64,000 nt of DNA. Source: Tianweitania populi. Lineage in GTDB: Bacteria; Pseudomonadota; Alphaproteobacteria; Rhizobiales; Rhizobiaceae. The notes beneath the pieces are model-generated. The model searched no databases. It was not told the origin of the DNA and saw only the letters and a program-made list of their open reading frames with translations. The translations under genes were made by a program, and so were the position numbers. Each line of letters opens with the position of its first letter. The first letter of the stretch is position 1. The stretch is taken from NCBI RefSeq assembly GCF_014652875.1, contig NZ_BMZQ01000004.1:124001-188000 (forward strand). Reading direction: 5' to 3'. This document shows positions 36,059 to 45,727 of this stretch, piece after piece.

Positions 36059-37228
36059 ATGACCCGCTTTGCCCGACGCATCACGCAGACATCGCCGAAG
36101 AATTACGGCATGTTCGAAAAGGCGATGGCCAAGGCGGCAACCGGCGCCGACCTGATCCACCTTGAACTCGGCAAGCCGTTCCATGATACGCCCGACCACA
36201 TCAAGAAGGCCGCTGCCGACGCCTTGTGGGCCGGCAAGGTTCATTACAGCGACATGCGCGGCGAACACGCCCTGCGCGCAGCCCTCAAGGACAAGCTCGC
36301 CTCCTACAACAAGCTGGACGTGTCGGCTGACGAAATCCTCGTCACCAACGGACTGACGCAAGCCTCCTATGCCGCGTTCATGGCGCTGCTCGATGATGGC
36401 GACGAATGCATTTTGCTGGAGCCGTTCTATCCGCAGCACGTCAACAAGATCGAGATGGCGGGGGCGAAGGTGGTTCTGGCGCCGCTCGATCGGGAAGCCG
36501 GCTTCCGCATCCGGCGCGATCTGATCGAAGCCAAGATCACCAAGCGGACACGCATGCTCGTGCTCGTCAATCCGGCCAATCCGACCGGCCGCGTTTATTC
36601 ACGCGCGGAGTTGCAGGTCATCGCGGATCTCGCGATCGAGCATGATCTCGTGGTGGTGTCAGACGAGGTCTACGAGCAGATCCTGTTCGACGGCGTCGAA
36701 CACACCTCCATCGCTTCCCTGCCGGGCATGAAGGCGCGCACCGTTTCCATGTTCGCCTTCACTAAGGCCTATGCGATGGATGGCTGGCGGCTGGGCTACC
36801 TCGTTGCCGACAAGGCGATGATGTCGGGCATCATGAAGATCACGATGAACGAAGTGACCCACGTCAACACCTTCATCCAGTATGGCGCGCTGGCAGCCGT
36901 GACCGGGCCGGCGGAGGTACTGGATGCGATGGTGGACGACGATCGCCGCAAGCGCGACCTCGTTGTGCAGCGCCTGAACCAGATGCCCGGCGTGATCTGC
37001 GCGGCACCTGAGGGCACGATCTACGCCTTTCCGGATATTTCCGGCACGGGATTGAGCGCCCAGGAAGCCGCCGACGCCATTCTCGAAAAGGCCGGCGTGG
37101 TGGTGGAAGCCGGCAGCTTCTATGGCGCGTCAGGCAACAGCCATCTGCGCGTTTGCTTCGGCTCCGAAAGCTACGAGCGGATCGAGGAAGCCATGGATCG
37201 GCTCGGGACGTTCTTCAACAATCTGTAG
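36059..37228 (+). CDS. Class I/II PLP aminotransferase
   Basis: 389 residues. Cofactor contacts are the Tyr/Asp/Asn set in NPANPTGRVYSRAE and VVSDEVYEQI, the Schiff-base Lys in FTKAYAMDGWRLGY and the C-terminal Arg in LRVCFG that binds the substrate carboxylate. The group includes aspartate, aromatic and kynurenine aminotransferases. CCGGAGAT precedes ATG 36059. It is the last plus-strand gene of this block and converges on kynA, so an aromatic amino acid is a reasonable guess for the substrate. Confidence 0.85.
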   Translation: MTRFARRITQTSPKNYGMFEKAMAKAATGADLIHLELGKPFHDTPDHIKKAAADALWAGKVHYSDMRGEHALRAALKDKLASYNKLDVSADEILVTNGLTQASYAAFMALLDDGDECILLEPFYPQHVNKIEMAGAKVVLAPLDREAGFRIRRDLIEAKITKRTRMLVLVNPANPTGRVYSRAELQVIADLAIEHDLVVVSDEVYEQILFDGVEHTSIASLPGMKARTVSMFAFTKAYAMDGWRLGYLVADKAMMSGIMKITMNEVTHVNTFIQYGALAAVTGPAEVLDAMVDDDRRKRDLVVQRLNQMPGVICAAPEGTIYAFPDISGTGLSAQEAADAILEKAGVVVEAGSFYGASGNSHLRVCFGSESYERIEEAMDRLGTFFNNL

Positions 37229-37249
37229 AAGGTGTCGCTGAGGGACGGC

Positions 37250-38086
37250 TTAGAGCACCGTCCTCACGTTCCAAAGCTCGGGGAACAGCACGACATCCAG
37301 CATGCGGCGGAGGTAGGAAACGCCGCCGGTGCCGCCGGTGCCGCGCTTGAGGCCGATGACGCGTTCGACCGTGGTGACATGGTTGAAGCGCCAGCGACGG
37401 AAATAGTCCTCGAAGTCGACTAGCTTTTCGGCCAGTTCGTAGAGCGTCCAGTATTTCTCCTCGTCGGCGTAGATCGCCTTCCAGGCTTCCACCACCTTCG
37501 GGTTCTCCGAGCGCGCAGTGCGCCACTCGCTGCGCTCCGCTTCCTCGCCGATGTCGAAGCCATTGCGGTGAAGCAGAAGCAGCGCTTCATCGTAGAGGCT
37601 CGGCGCCGACAGGATGTCTTCCAGGCCGGCCAGAACTTCCGGACGGTGGCTGTGCGGGTTGAGCATGGCCAGGTTGCGGTTGCCGGCTAGGAACTCGATG
37701 GCGCGATATTGATAGGACTGGAAGCCCGAGGATTGGCCGAGCGCATCGCGAAAGTGGCTGTATTCGCTGGGGGTCATAGTGCGCAGCACATCCCAGGCAT
37801 TGTTGAGCTGTTCGAAAATGCGCGCGACCCGCGTCAGCATCTTGAAGGCTGGTTGCAGCTGATCCCCGCGGATCGCCGCGATAGCAGAGCGCAGCTCGTG
37901 GATGGCGAGCTTCATCCACAATTCGGATGTCTGATGCTGGATGATGAACAGCATCTCGTCATGCGCATCGGACAGCGGCGCTTGGGCGTTCAGGATGCGC
38001 TCGAGGCTGAGATAGTCGCCATAGGCCATACGATCCTTGAACGACATCTGCGCGCCCTCTTTCTGGGGATCGTAGGGCTGGCTCAT
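37250..38086 (-). CDS. kynA: Tryptophan 2,3-dioxygenase
   Basis: 278 residues. This heme enzyme opens the indole ring of L-tryptophan to N-formylkynurenine. The family blocks are [40 protein letters not shown] and [16 protein letters not shown], in which the His is the proximal heme ligand; [11 protein letters not shown] closes the active site. ATG 38086 overlaps the kynU stop (ATGA). It is the last of abmG-kynU-kynA, transcribed leftwards. Confidence 0.95.
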   Translation of the reverse strand: MSQPYDPQKEGAQMSFKDRMAYGDYLSLERILNAQAPLSDAHDEMLFIIQHQTSELWMKLAIHELRSAIAAIRGDQLQPAFKMLTRVARIFEQLNNAWDVLRTMTPSEYSHFRDALGQSSGFQSYQYRAIEFLAGNRNLAMLNPHSHRPEVLAGLEDILSAPSLYDEALLLLHRNGFDIGEEAERSEWRTARSENPKVVEAWKAIYADEEKYWTLYELAEKLVDFEDYFRRWRFNHVTTVERVIGLKRGTGGTGGVSYLRRMLDVVLFPELWNVRTVL

Positions 38087-39276
38087 GTGACGCGAGCCTT
38101 CTTGCGGTATTCCTCTTTGTCCCAAAGACGATCAGCCATGATCTCGGCAAGGATTTCTACGGCGCGAAGCACATCGTCCTGCGTGAGGTATAGCGGCGTG
38201 AAGCCGAAGCGCAGGATGTCGGGCGCGCGGAAATCGCCGATCACGCCGCGAGCAATCAGAGCCTGCATGATCGCGTAGCCTTCGGGATGGCGGAACGAGA
38301 CCTGGCTGCCGCGGCGGTTCGTATCGCGCGGCGATGCGAGGATCAGATCGGGGCAGCGTGCTTCGACTTCAGTGATAAAGCACTCGGACAAGGCAATGGA
38401 GGCGGCGCGCAGATCGCCCATGTCGACGCCGTCCCAGGCATCGAGCGCCGCTTCCAGGGACGCCAGCGCGATCACCGGCGGTGTGCCCACGCGCATGCGC
38501 TCGATGCCGGTTCCGGCACGATAATCCAGATCGAAGGCAAAGGGCGCTTCATGACCCATCCAGCCCGAAAGGCTCGGGCGTGCCGTATGCGCATGGCGGG
38601 GCGCAACATAAATGAAGGCCGGTGCGCCAGGGCCGCCGTTAAGATATTTGTAGGTGCAGCCCACGGCAAAGTCCGCTTGCGCGGCGGCGAGCTCCACCGG
38701 CAAGGCGCCGGCGGAATGAGCCAGATCCCATACGGTGATGACACCTGCCGCATGAGCCTTGGCGGTCAGCGCCTTCATGTCGTGGAGCCGGCCGGTTCGG
38801 TAATCCACCTCGGTCAGCATCAGAACGGCGACGGTGTCATCGATGGCGGCTTCCACCGCTTCCGGGTCGACGACCTTCAATTCATGTCCAGCGCCGCGCG
38901 AGCGCAGCAGGCCTTGCGCGATATAAAGGTCGGACGGAAAATTGCCGTTGTCGGAAAGAACAACCTTGCGGTCCGGATTGAGGTCGAGGGCCGCTGCCAG
39001 AGCCTGATAGACCTTGATCGACAGCGTGTCGCCCATGACGACGGTGCCCGGCTCCGCGCCGATGAGGCGGCCGACGCGGTCACCGACGCGCGCCGGCTGT
39101 TCCATCCAACCGGCAGCATTCCAGCCGCGGATCAGCATTTCGCCCCACTCGGCTTCGAGTGTTTGGCTCACCCGTTTTGCGGCGGCAACTGGCAACGGCC
39201 CAAGCGAATTGCCGTCGAGGTAGATCACGCCGTCAGGAAGGTGAAACCGTTTCCGCGTGGTGGTAAAGTCGGTCAT
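38083..39276 (-). CDS. kynU: Kynureninase
   Basis: 397 residues. The PLP enzyme splits kynurenine to anthranilate and alanine. Signatures are [27 protein letters not shown], the Schiff-base region [19 protein letters not shown] and the [13 protein letters not shown] loop. The gene lies two bases after abmG and overlaps kynA, so the product anthranilate is made by the same transcript that encodes its CoA ligase. Confidence 0.95.
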   Translation of the reverse strand: MTDFTTTRKRFHLPDGVIYLDGNSLGPLPVAAAKRVSQTLEAEWGEMLIRGWNAAGWMEQPARVGDRVGRLIGAEPGTVVMGDTLSIKVYQALAAALDLNPDRKVVLSDNGNFPSDLYIAQGLLRSRGAGHELKVVDPEAVEAAIDDTVAVLMLTEVDYRTGRLHDMKALTAKAHAAGVITVWDLAHSAGALPVELAAAQADFAVGCTYKYLNGGPGAPAFIYVAPRHAHTARPSLSGWMGHEAPFAFDLDYRAGTGIERMRVGTPPVIALASLEAALDAWDGVDMGDLRAASIALSECFITEVEARCPDLILASPRDTNRRGSQVSFRHPEGYAIMQALIARGVIGDFRAPDILRFGFTPLYLTQDDVLRAVEILAEIMADRLWDKEEYRKKARVT

Positions 39277-39278
39277 CG

Positions 39279-40898
39279 TCAGCCTTGTTGGCGCAACAGG
39301 AATCGCTGGATCTTGCCTGTCTGGGTTTTCGGCAGGACATCCACGAATTTCACAGAGCGCGGATATTTGTAAGGCGCAATTGTCGCCTTGACATGGTCCT
39401 GCAGCAGTTTGGCCGTCTCGTCACCCGCATCGATGCCGGAAGCGAGTACCACATAGGCTTCCACGATCTCGCCTCGGTCACGGTCTGTCGCTCCGATGAC
39501 CGCACATTCCAGCACATGCTCATGCGCAAGAAGTGCTGCTTCCACCTCTGGTCCAGCAATATTGTAGCCGGCCGAGACGATCATGTCGTCGGACCGCGCC
39601 GCAAAGTGAAAGCGGCCTTCATCATCCTGGATGAAGGTGTCGCCTGTCAGGTTCCAGCCATCGCGGACATAATCGCGCTGCCGGTCGTCGGCGAGGTAGC
39701 GGCAGCCGGTCGGGCCGCGCACGGCCAGGCGCCCGATGCTGCCGCGCGGCAGTTCGTTCATCTCCTCATCGACAATGCGCGCCTCGTAGCCACTGACGGG
39801 TCGGCCAGTCGATCCGGGCGCACAATCGTCGAGACGGTTGGTGATGAAGATGTGGAGCATTTCGGTCGCGCCGATTCCATCCAGCATCGGCTTGCCCGTC
39901 TTGCGTTGCCATTCCTCGAAGATGGGCGCCGGCAGGGTTTCGCCGGCTGACACTGCGATGCGAAGCGAGGACAGATCAGCACCTTCTTCCATGCCCTTCA
40001 GCATTGCGCGATAAGCAGTTGGCGCGGTGAAGCTGATCGTCGCTTTGTATTTCTCGATGATCGCCATCATGTTGGGCGGCGTCGCGCTTTCCAGAAGGGT
40101 CGCCGCCGCGCCGAAGCGCAGCGGAAACACCGCGAGACCACCCAACCCGAAGGTGAAAGCGAGCGGCGGCGAGCCAACAAACACGTCATCCGGCGTGACG
40201 CCGAGCACTTCCCTGGCATAGCCGTCGGCGATGATCAGTATATCGCGATGGAAGTGCATGGTGGCTTTCGGCACGCCGGTGGTGCCTGAGGTGAAGCCAA
40301 GAAGCGCAACATCGTCGCTGCTGGTTTGCACGGCGTCGAAGTCGACAGGCTTGTCGAGGGCGGCGCGATCGAGCTCGGCGTCATGGTTCGCAGTGCCGTC
40401 GAAGCCGACAACGCGCTTGAGGAAGGTGCTACCAGCGGCGCAGACTTCCATGTCTTCCATCAGCCGCGTGTCGCAAAGGGCGAGCGCAATCTCCGCCTTG
40501 TCGACGATCTTGGCCAGTTCGCCGGCGCGCAGCATGGGCATCGTGTTGACGACGACGGCGCCCGCCTTGGTTGCCGCCAGCCAGCAGGCGACCATGGCCG
40601 GATTGTTGGCCGAGCGGATCAGAACACGGTTGCCGGGCTGAACGCCAAAGTCCTCGACCAGCGCATGGGCCAGCCGGTTCGTCCAGTCGGATAGCTCCTT
40701 GTAGGTGCGCCGACGTCCGTTGCCGATCAGCGCTGTGCGATTGCCAAGACCGCGTTCCACCAGACGATCTGTGAGTTCCACAGCCGCGTTCAGGCGCTCC
40801 GGATAGTTGAAGCCATCGAGCAGAAGCTGCGGCCAGTCCCCCACGGGTGGAAGATTGTCGCGCGTAAACGTGTCGGTATGAGCCGAAACTCCAAGCAT
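39279..40898 (-). CDS. abmG: 2-Aminobenzoate-CoA ligase (acyl-AMP synthetase family)
   Basis: 539 residues. It activates anthranilate to 2-aminobenzoyl-CoA with ATP and CoA. The P-loop-like motif is GFTSGTTGVPKATMH, the adenylate motif GIGATEMLHIF, the hinge GRFHFAARSDDMIVSAGYNI and the catalytic Lys motif LPKTQTGKIQR. The specific name rests on context: it is in an operon with kynU and kynA and shares a putative operator with the 2-aminobenzoyl-CoA monooxygenase gene. ATG 40898 is preceded by GGGGAC. A benzoate-CoA ligase is the alternative. Confidence 0.85.
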   Translation of the reverse strand: MLGVSAHTDTFTRDNLPPVGDWPQLLLDGFNYPERLNAAVELTDRLVERGLGNRTALIGNGRRRTYKELSDWTNRLAHALVEDFGVQPGNRVLIRSANNPAMVACWLAATKAGAVVVNTMPMLRAGELAKIVDKAEIALALCDTRLMEDMEVCAAGSTFLKRVVGFDGTANHDAELDRAALDKPVDFDAVQTSSDDVALLGFTSGTTGVPKATMHFHRDILIIADGYAREVLGVTPDDVFVGSPPLAFTFGLGGLAVFPLRFGAAATLLESATPPNMMAIIEKYKATISFTAPTAYRAMLKGMEEGADLSSLRIAVSAGETLPAPIFEEWQRKTGKPMLDGIGATEMLHIFITNRLDDCAPGSTGRPVSGYEARIVDEEMNELPRGSIGRLAVRGPTGCRYLADDRQRDYVRDGWNLTGDTFIQDDEGRFHFAARSDDMIVSAGYNIAGPEVEAALLAHEHVLECAVIGATDRDRGEIVEAYVVLASGIDAGDETAKLLQDHVKATIAPYKYPRSVKFVDVLPKTQTGKIQRFLLRQQG

Positions 40899-41012
40899 CA
40901 CAGCAGTCCCCGAGCTGGATTGTCCAAGCATGCCGTCAGCTTCTTGTCAGGCACGGTAGCGTGCCTGCGGCTGATCGGCGATATGGGGAGCGTGGCACGC
41001 TGTTCGAGATAC

Positions 41013-41030
41013 TTCAAGCTTATAGTTTTT
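41013..41030. promoter_or_regulatory. Putative MarR operator, copy 1 (abmG/kynB divergon)
   Basis: TTCAAGCTTATAGTTTTT is a near-palindrome around AAGCTT and contains a -10-like TATAAG on the minus strand towards abmG. The reverse complement of 49650-49667, before abmA, is identical at 17 of 18 positions. A regulator contact that blocks the abmG promoter is the simplest reading. Confidence 0.65.
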
Positions 41031-41097
41031 TGATTGCGGCCTGATGTCTTTTGGATAGGATCGGCTTCAACCGAGCCAGAGAACCGGAGCAACAAGC

Positions 41098-41925
41098 ATG
41101 ATCTTCCGCCATATCAGGGATTGGGACGACGCTTATGCCAACGGTCCCAACATACCCGGGGGTGACCGCTGGCCCGACGCGTGGGTCGAGCCGGCAGCGA
41201 ACTTCCGGCGCAATCTGGAACAGGCGGAACGGGCTGAGATGGACGTCGCCTACGGCTCGGGCGAACGTAACCGGCTTGACCTTTTCAAGCCCGAGGGCGA
41301 GCCGGCCGGGCTCGTGGTCTTCGTGCATGGCGGCTATTGGCGGGCGCTCGACAAGAGCTTCTGGTCGCATCTGGCAGGTGGAGCATTGGCGCATGGCTAT
41401 GCGGTAGCCATGCCGTCCTACACGCTTTGCCCCACAACCAGCATTGCCGGCATCACCCGCGAGATCGCGGCGGCGATCACCCACGCCGCGGGACTTGTGG
41501 ACGGACCGATCCGGCTGACGGGCCATTCTGCCGGGGGTCATCTCGTGGCGCGCATGGTCAGCGCGACATCGCCCCTTTCACAAGCGCTGCAGCAGCGCAT
41601 CGCGCATACCGTGCCGATTTCCGGCCTTCATGATCTCCGTCCATTGATGCGCTCGCAGATGAACGATGCGCTACGGATCGACGAAGCAGAGGCGGCCAGC
41701 GAGAGCCCTGCCCTTCTGGCTCCCATCGAGGGTGCGCGCGTGACCTGCTGGGTAGGCGGCGGCGAGCGTGCGGAGTTCCTGCGGCAATCCGAACTCCTGG
41801 CCAATATCTGGATCGGGCTTGGCGCAAGCACCGCTTGTGTCGCCGAACCGGACCGGCACCATTTCAACGTCATCGACGGCCTGGCCGATCCGGACCATCC
41901 ACTCACCCAAACCCTGCTCGGCTAG
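41098..41925 (+). CDS. kynB: Alpha/beta-hydrolase, probable kynurenine formamidase
   Basis: 275 residues. It would remove the formyl group of N-formylkynurenine. The oxyanion-hole motif VFVHGGYWRALDKSFW and nucleophile elbow LTGHSAGGHL are those of arylformamidases of the alpha/beta-hydrolase type; the His is probably in PDRHHFNVIDGL. It is divergent from abmG-kynU-kynA, 199 bases away, and shares their control region. The more common bacterial KynB has a different (cyclase) fold, so the symbol is by function. Another ester or amide substrate is possible. Confidence 0.75.
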   Translation: MIFRHIRDWDDAYANGPNIPGGDRWPDAWVEPAANFRRNLEQAERAEMDVAYGSGERNRLDLFKPEGEPAGLVVFVHGGYWRALDKSFWSHLAGGALAHGYAVAMPSYTLCPTTSIAGITREIAAAITHAAGLVDGPIRLTGHSAGGHLVARMVSATSPLSQALQQRIAHTVPISGLHDLRPLMRSQMNDALRIDEAEAASESPALLAPIEGARVTCWVGGGERAEFLRQSELLANIWIGLGASTACVAEPDRHHFNVIDGLADPDHPLTQTLLG

Positions 41926-42073
41926 GCCGGTCGCGCAATCCACCGAAGAAGCCGCATCGGCCATTTTCGACCGGGCGAGAACACGCTATGCACCCGCCTG
42001 TGATCCGCCTGGTCCAGTTCTGACTGGAGTGGCAGCGGAGGCGTGATCGTCTCTGCATCTTCAGAGGTAATGC

Positions 42074-42667
42074 ATGACGATCGTTCCGCCCGCCGCAGCC
42101 CCACCGCAGCGGCTCATCGTCGGCATTTCCGGAGCATCCGGCATTATCTATGGTGTGCGCCTGCTCGAAGCGCTGCGGCGAGTGGGTATCGAAACGCATC
42201 TCGTGATGTCGCGATCGGCTGAAATCACGCTGGCACATGAATCCGACCTCAAGATCGCCGATGTTCGCGCTCTTGCGAGCGTGGTTCATGCGCATGCCGA
42301 CATTGCGGCGTCCATTGCCAGCGGCTCGTTTCGCACCATGGGCATGATCGTCGCGCCGTGCTCGGTGCGCTCGATGTCGGAGATCGCGACTGGTGTGACC
42401 TCGAACCTGCTGACCAGAGCGGCCGATGTCGTGCTGAAGGAGCGTCGCCGGCTCGTCCTGATGGTGCGCGAAACGCCGTTCCATACCGGCCATTTGCGAA
42501 CCATGGTGGCTTTATCGGAAATGGGTGCAATTATCGCGCCACCAGTGCCGGCGCTTCATCCGCGCCCGCAGACCATCGAAGCGCTGGTCGACCATACGGT
42601 CGGCCGGGTGCTCGATCTGTTTGGCATCGAGACCGATCTCGTCAAGCGCTGGAAGGAAGCGGACTGA
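42074..42667 (+). CDS. ubiX: UbiX-type flavin prenyltransferase
   Basis: 197 residues. It attaches dimethylallyl phosphate to reduced FMN, making prenyl-FMN for UbiD decarboxylases. The FMN site GISGASGIIYGVRLLEAL, VAPCSVRSMSEIATG, LKERRRLVLMVRETPFHTGHL and PPVPALHPRPQTIEALVDH are diagnostic. It lies 148 bases after the formamidase gene on the same strand and converges on livM. Its UbiD partner is at 16653, about 24 kb away. Confidence 0.93.
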   Translation: MTIVPPAAAPPQRLIVGISGASGIIYGVRLLEALRRVGIETHLVMSRSAEITLAHESDLKIADVRALASVVHAHADIAASIASGSFRTMGMIVAPCSVRSMSEIATGVTSNLLTRAADVVLKERRRLVLMVRETPFHTGHLRTMVALSEMGAIIAPPVPALHPRPQTIEALVDHTVGRVLDLFGIETDLVKRWKEAD

Positions 42668-42672
42668 AGCGC

Positions 42673-43986
42673 TTACTTGCCGGGGATCAGTCCGGCCGGG
42701 CGGAAGCGCAGCACGACGATCAGGATCACGCCCATGACCAGCAGTCGCATATGCGCGGCGCTGTCGATCAGATGCTGCTTCAAGGGTGAGCCGTCCGCCA
42801 TGCCGGATGTGACCAGGCTCATCAAACTGCTGCCCCAAGGCTCGACCTGAACCCAAAGGTACCAGATCAGCATACCGCCGAGCACTGCGCCCCAATTGTT
42901 GCCGGAGCCGCCGACAACGACCATCACCCAGATCAGGAAGGTGAAGCGCAGCGGCTGGAAGGCGCCGGGCGTCAGCTGGCTTTCCATCGTGGCGAGCATC
43001 GCGCCGGCTATGCCGAGGACGGCGCAGCCCAGCACAAAGACTTGGAGATGGCGGCGCGTGACATCCTTGCCCATGGCGGATGCCGCAACTTCATTGTCGC
43101 GGATGGCGCGCATCATGCGGCCCCAGGGCGAATGGAGGGCGGCTTCAGACAGCCAGATCAAAAGGAGCAGCACGGCCAGGAAAAGCCCGGCGTAGCAGAG
43201 CTTCACGGCGACGGCTGCGGCCGAGACCGGATCGGCGCCGAACCATTGCACGACGGACAGGAAATCGGGATTGGCGCGTAGATCCACTTCGTAGGGAACG
43301 GGACGCGGAATATCGACGACGTTCTTGACTCCGCGCGCCAGCCAATCTTCATTCTTGAGAACGGCGATGACGATTTCCGCGATGCCGAGCGTAGCAATCG
43401 CCAGATAGTCCGAGCGCAGGCCGAGCGCGGTCTTGCCGATCAGCCAGCCGGCGCCAGCCGCCAAGAGAGCGCCCACGGGCCAGGATAACAGGATCGGCAG
43501 ACCGAGACCGCCAAGATTGCCTTGCACGGCGGGATTAATGGCTTCGACTGCGTCGACTGCCGGATCGAGCAGGAAGCGGTAGAGGATGAAGCCGCCAGCC
43601 AGAAGAGCAGCGACGGCAAGAGCGCGGGTCTTTCCTCGGTCCATCCGGCGATAGATCAAGGCCGCAAGAGCGATCACGAGCGCACCGAATGCCAGTGCGC
43701 CGAAGATGCGCAAACCGCCGGCTTCCCAAGCACCGGGGACGGGATCGAGCCCGACCAGCACGGCCGCAAGACTGCCAAGCGCCACGAAGCCCATCGTGCC
43801 GACATTATACAGGCCGGCATAGCCCCACTGGATGTTGACGCCGAGCGCCATGACCGCGGAAATCAGGCCCATATTGATGATGGCGAGGGCCGAGTTCCAG
43901 CTCTGGGTAAAGCCGGTCAGCACGATGAGGGCTGCCATGGCGCCGAACATGAGGAGGTTGCGCTGGGTTCCCGTCATCGCACTCAC
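42673..43986 (-). CDS. livM: Branched-chain-type ABC transporter permease (LivM type)
   Basis: 437 residues, longer than most LivM proteins because of an insertion near residues 75-165. About ten hydrophobic segments. Landmarks are GLDPVPG, the EAA-like loop RAIRDNEVAASAMGKDVTRRHL and ESQLTPGAF. GTG 43986 overlaps the livH stop; ATG 43977 is an alternative. It is the last of the five-gene leftward transporter operon embedded in the anthranilate cluster, so the substrate may be an aromatic acid or kynurenine rather than leucine. Confidence 0.9.
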   Translation of the reverse strand: MSAMTGTQRNLLMFGAMAALIVLTGFTQSWNSALAIINMGLISAVMALGVNIQWGYAGLYNVGTMGFVALGSLAAVLVGLDPVPGAWEAGGLRIFGALAFGALVIALAALIYRRMDRGKTRALAVAALLAGGFILYRFLLDPAVDAVEAINPAVQGNLGGLGLPILLSWPVGALLAAGAGWLIGKTALGLRSDYLAIATLGIAEIVIAVLKNEDWLARGVKNVVDIPRPVPYEVDLRANPDFLSVVQWFGADPVSAAAVAVKLCYAGLFLAVLLLLIWLSEAALHSPWGRMMRAIRDNEVAASAMGKDVTRRHLQVFVLGCAVLGIAGAMLATMESQLTPGAFQPLRFTFLIWVMVVVGGSGNNWGAVLGGMLIWYLWVQVEPWGSSLMSLVTSGMADGSPLKQHLIDSAAHMRLLVMGVILIVVLRFRPAGLIPGK

Positions 43987-44993
43987 GCCGCTTTGCCCTT
44001 GAACAGGCCGGACGGCTTGAACAGCAGAACCAGCACGAGAACGGAGAAGGAAACGGCGACCTTGTAGTCGGTGGTCAGAAGCTGCAGCAGCCCATCAGGC
44101 TGCCAATCATCAGGCAGGAGGTAGGTCGCCACCTTGCGGAAGCTGTAGGTGACGGCGACTTCCGAGAACGCCACCACGAAACCGCCCGCGATGGCGCCGA
44201 GCGGGTTGCCCAGGCCGCCAACCACCGCTGCCGCGAAGATCGGCAGCAGAAGCTGGAAGTATGTGAACGGGCGGAAGGACTTGTCGAGGCCGTAAAGAAC
44301 GCCGGCGATCGTTGCCAGAGCGGCGGCAAGGATCCAGGTAATGGCGACGACGCGTTCGGGATTGATGCCGGACAGCAGCGCAAGGTTCTCGTTGTCGGAA
44401 AAGGCGCGCATGGACTTGCCGGTGCGCGTCTTCTCCAGAAACCAGTAGAGCCAAGCCACCACGACGACGGCGGCGATCAACGAGATCACCTGCGATACGC
44501 GCAGCGCGATCGGCTCCGCCAGACCGGTCCATGTCTTGAATTGCGCGGCGGTAAACACAAAGCGCGCGCCATCGGCAAACTGGCGATCGTCCACGCCGAT
44601 GATCATGCGCACCACGCCGTTCATCACGAACATGACGCCGAGCGACACCATCACGAGGATGATCGACGGCACCTTGTTGCGGCGGTAATGGCGATAGACC
44701 AGCCGGTCGGTTGCCAGCACAAAGGTAGCAGTTGCGATTATGCCGACCGGCAGCGCGATCAGGGCTGTGGGCAGCGGGCCGAAGCTGATGCCGATAGACT
44801 GCAATAGCCAGGTCACCAGGATCGTGGCCATGGTGCCGAAAGCCATCGTGTCGCCATGCGCGAAATTGGAAAAGCGCATGATGCCGTAGATCAGCGTCGC
44901 GCCGAGCGCACCCAGCGCCAGCTGCGCACCGTAGGTTGCGCCGGGAAGAAGCACATAGTTGGTGAACGCGACCAGGGCGTTGGCGGCATCCAT
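43983..44993 (-). CDS. livH: Branched-chain-type ABC transporter permease (LivH type)
   Basis: 336 residues with about eight membrane spans. GATLIYGIMRFSNFAHGDTMAFG at the N-terminus and RAFSDNENLALLSGINPERVVA are strongly typical, as is GLGNPLGAIAGGFVVAFSE. It forms the channel with the LivM-type protein, whose start it overlaps. Confidence 0.92.
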   Translation of the reverse strand: MDAANALVAFTNYVLLPGATYGAQLALGALGATLIYGIMRFSNFAHGDTMAFGTMATILVTWLLQSIGISFGPLPTALIALPVGIIATATFVLATDRLVYRHYRRNKVPSIILVMVSLGVMFVMNGVVRMIIGVDDRQFADGARFVFTAAQFKTWTGLAEPIALRVSQVISLIAAVVVVAWLYWFLEKTRTGKSMRAFSDNENLALLSGINPERVVAITWILAAALATIAGVLYGLDKSFRPFTYFQLLLPIFAAAVVGGLGNPLGAIAGGFVVAFSEVAVTYSFRKVATYLLPDDWQPDGLLQLLTTDYKVAVSFSVLVLVLLFKPSGLFKGKAA

Positions 44994-44998
44994 TTGCG

Positions 44999-45727
44999 TC
45001 AGCCTCCGAGGAAGGTGCGGCGCACCTCGGGATTGTCGAGGAGTTCGCGCCCCGATCCGGTGAAGCGGTTGCCGCCCTGCACCAGCACATAGCCGCGATC
45101 GGCGATCTCGAGCGCCTGGCGGGCGTTCTGCTCGACCATGAGAATGGTGATGCCGATGCGCGCCACGTCGATGATGCGGTCGAACAACTCGTCCATGACG
45201 ATCGGGCTGACGCCCGCGGTCGGTTCGTCGAGCATCAGCACCTGCGGCTCGGTCATTAGCGCCCGGCCAACCGCGACTTGCTGGCGCTGACCGCCGGATA
45301 GCTCGCCCGCCGGTTGGCGACGCTTTTCGCGCAGGATGGGGAACAGGTCATAGACCTGCTCGATCGTCTTGCGGATATCATCGCGGCGCAGAAAGGCCCC
45401 CATCTCCAGGTTTTCTTCCACCGTCATGGAGGTGAAGACATTGTGGGTTTGCGGCACGAAGCCCATGCCCTTGGCGACGCGCTGCTGAGGCTGGAGCGCG
45501 GTGATATCCTCGCCGCCCAGCCGCACCGAGCCCGACCGCAGCGGCAGCATGCCGAACAGCGCTTTCATCGCCGTGGACTTGCCGGCTCCGTTCGGGCCGA
45601 CGATGACCGCAATCTCGCCCTTCGCGGCGGTGATGGTGCAGGTCTTCAGGATGTCGGCGGCACCGTAGCCGCCGGTCATCGCCTCGCCGACCAGATACGG
45701 CTCGGCCTGTGTTGTGTCGGGGCTCAT
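44999..45727 (-). CDS. livF: Branched-chain-type ABC transporter ATPase (LivF type)
   Basis: 242 residues. Walker [10 protein letters not shown], signature LSGGQRQQ, Walker B VLMLDEPTAGVSP and the LivF feature ILMVEQNARQALEIADRGYVL. ATG 45727 overlaps the livG stop by four bases. It energises the LivH/LivM-type channel together with LivG. Confidence 0.92.
   Translation of the reverse strand: MSPDTTQAEPYLVGEAMTGGYGAADILKTCTITAAKGEIAVIVGPNGAGKSTAMKALFGMLPLRSGSVRLGGEDITALQPQQRVAKGMGFVPQTHNVFTSMTVEENLEMGAFLRRDDIRKTIEQVYDLFPILREKRRQPAGELSGGQRQQVAVGRALMTEPQVLMLDEPTAGVSPIVMDELFDRIIDVARIGITILMVEQNARQALEIADRGYVLVQGGNRFTGSGRELLDNPEVRRTFLGG

Noticed and set aside
37320-37350. GCCGCCGGTGCC-like tandem repeat
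   Set aside because: It encodes the conserved GTGGTGG loop of tryptophan dioxygenase, so it is not a separate repeat element.
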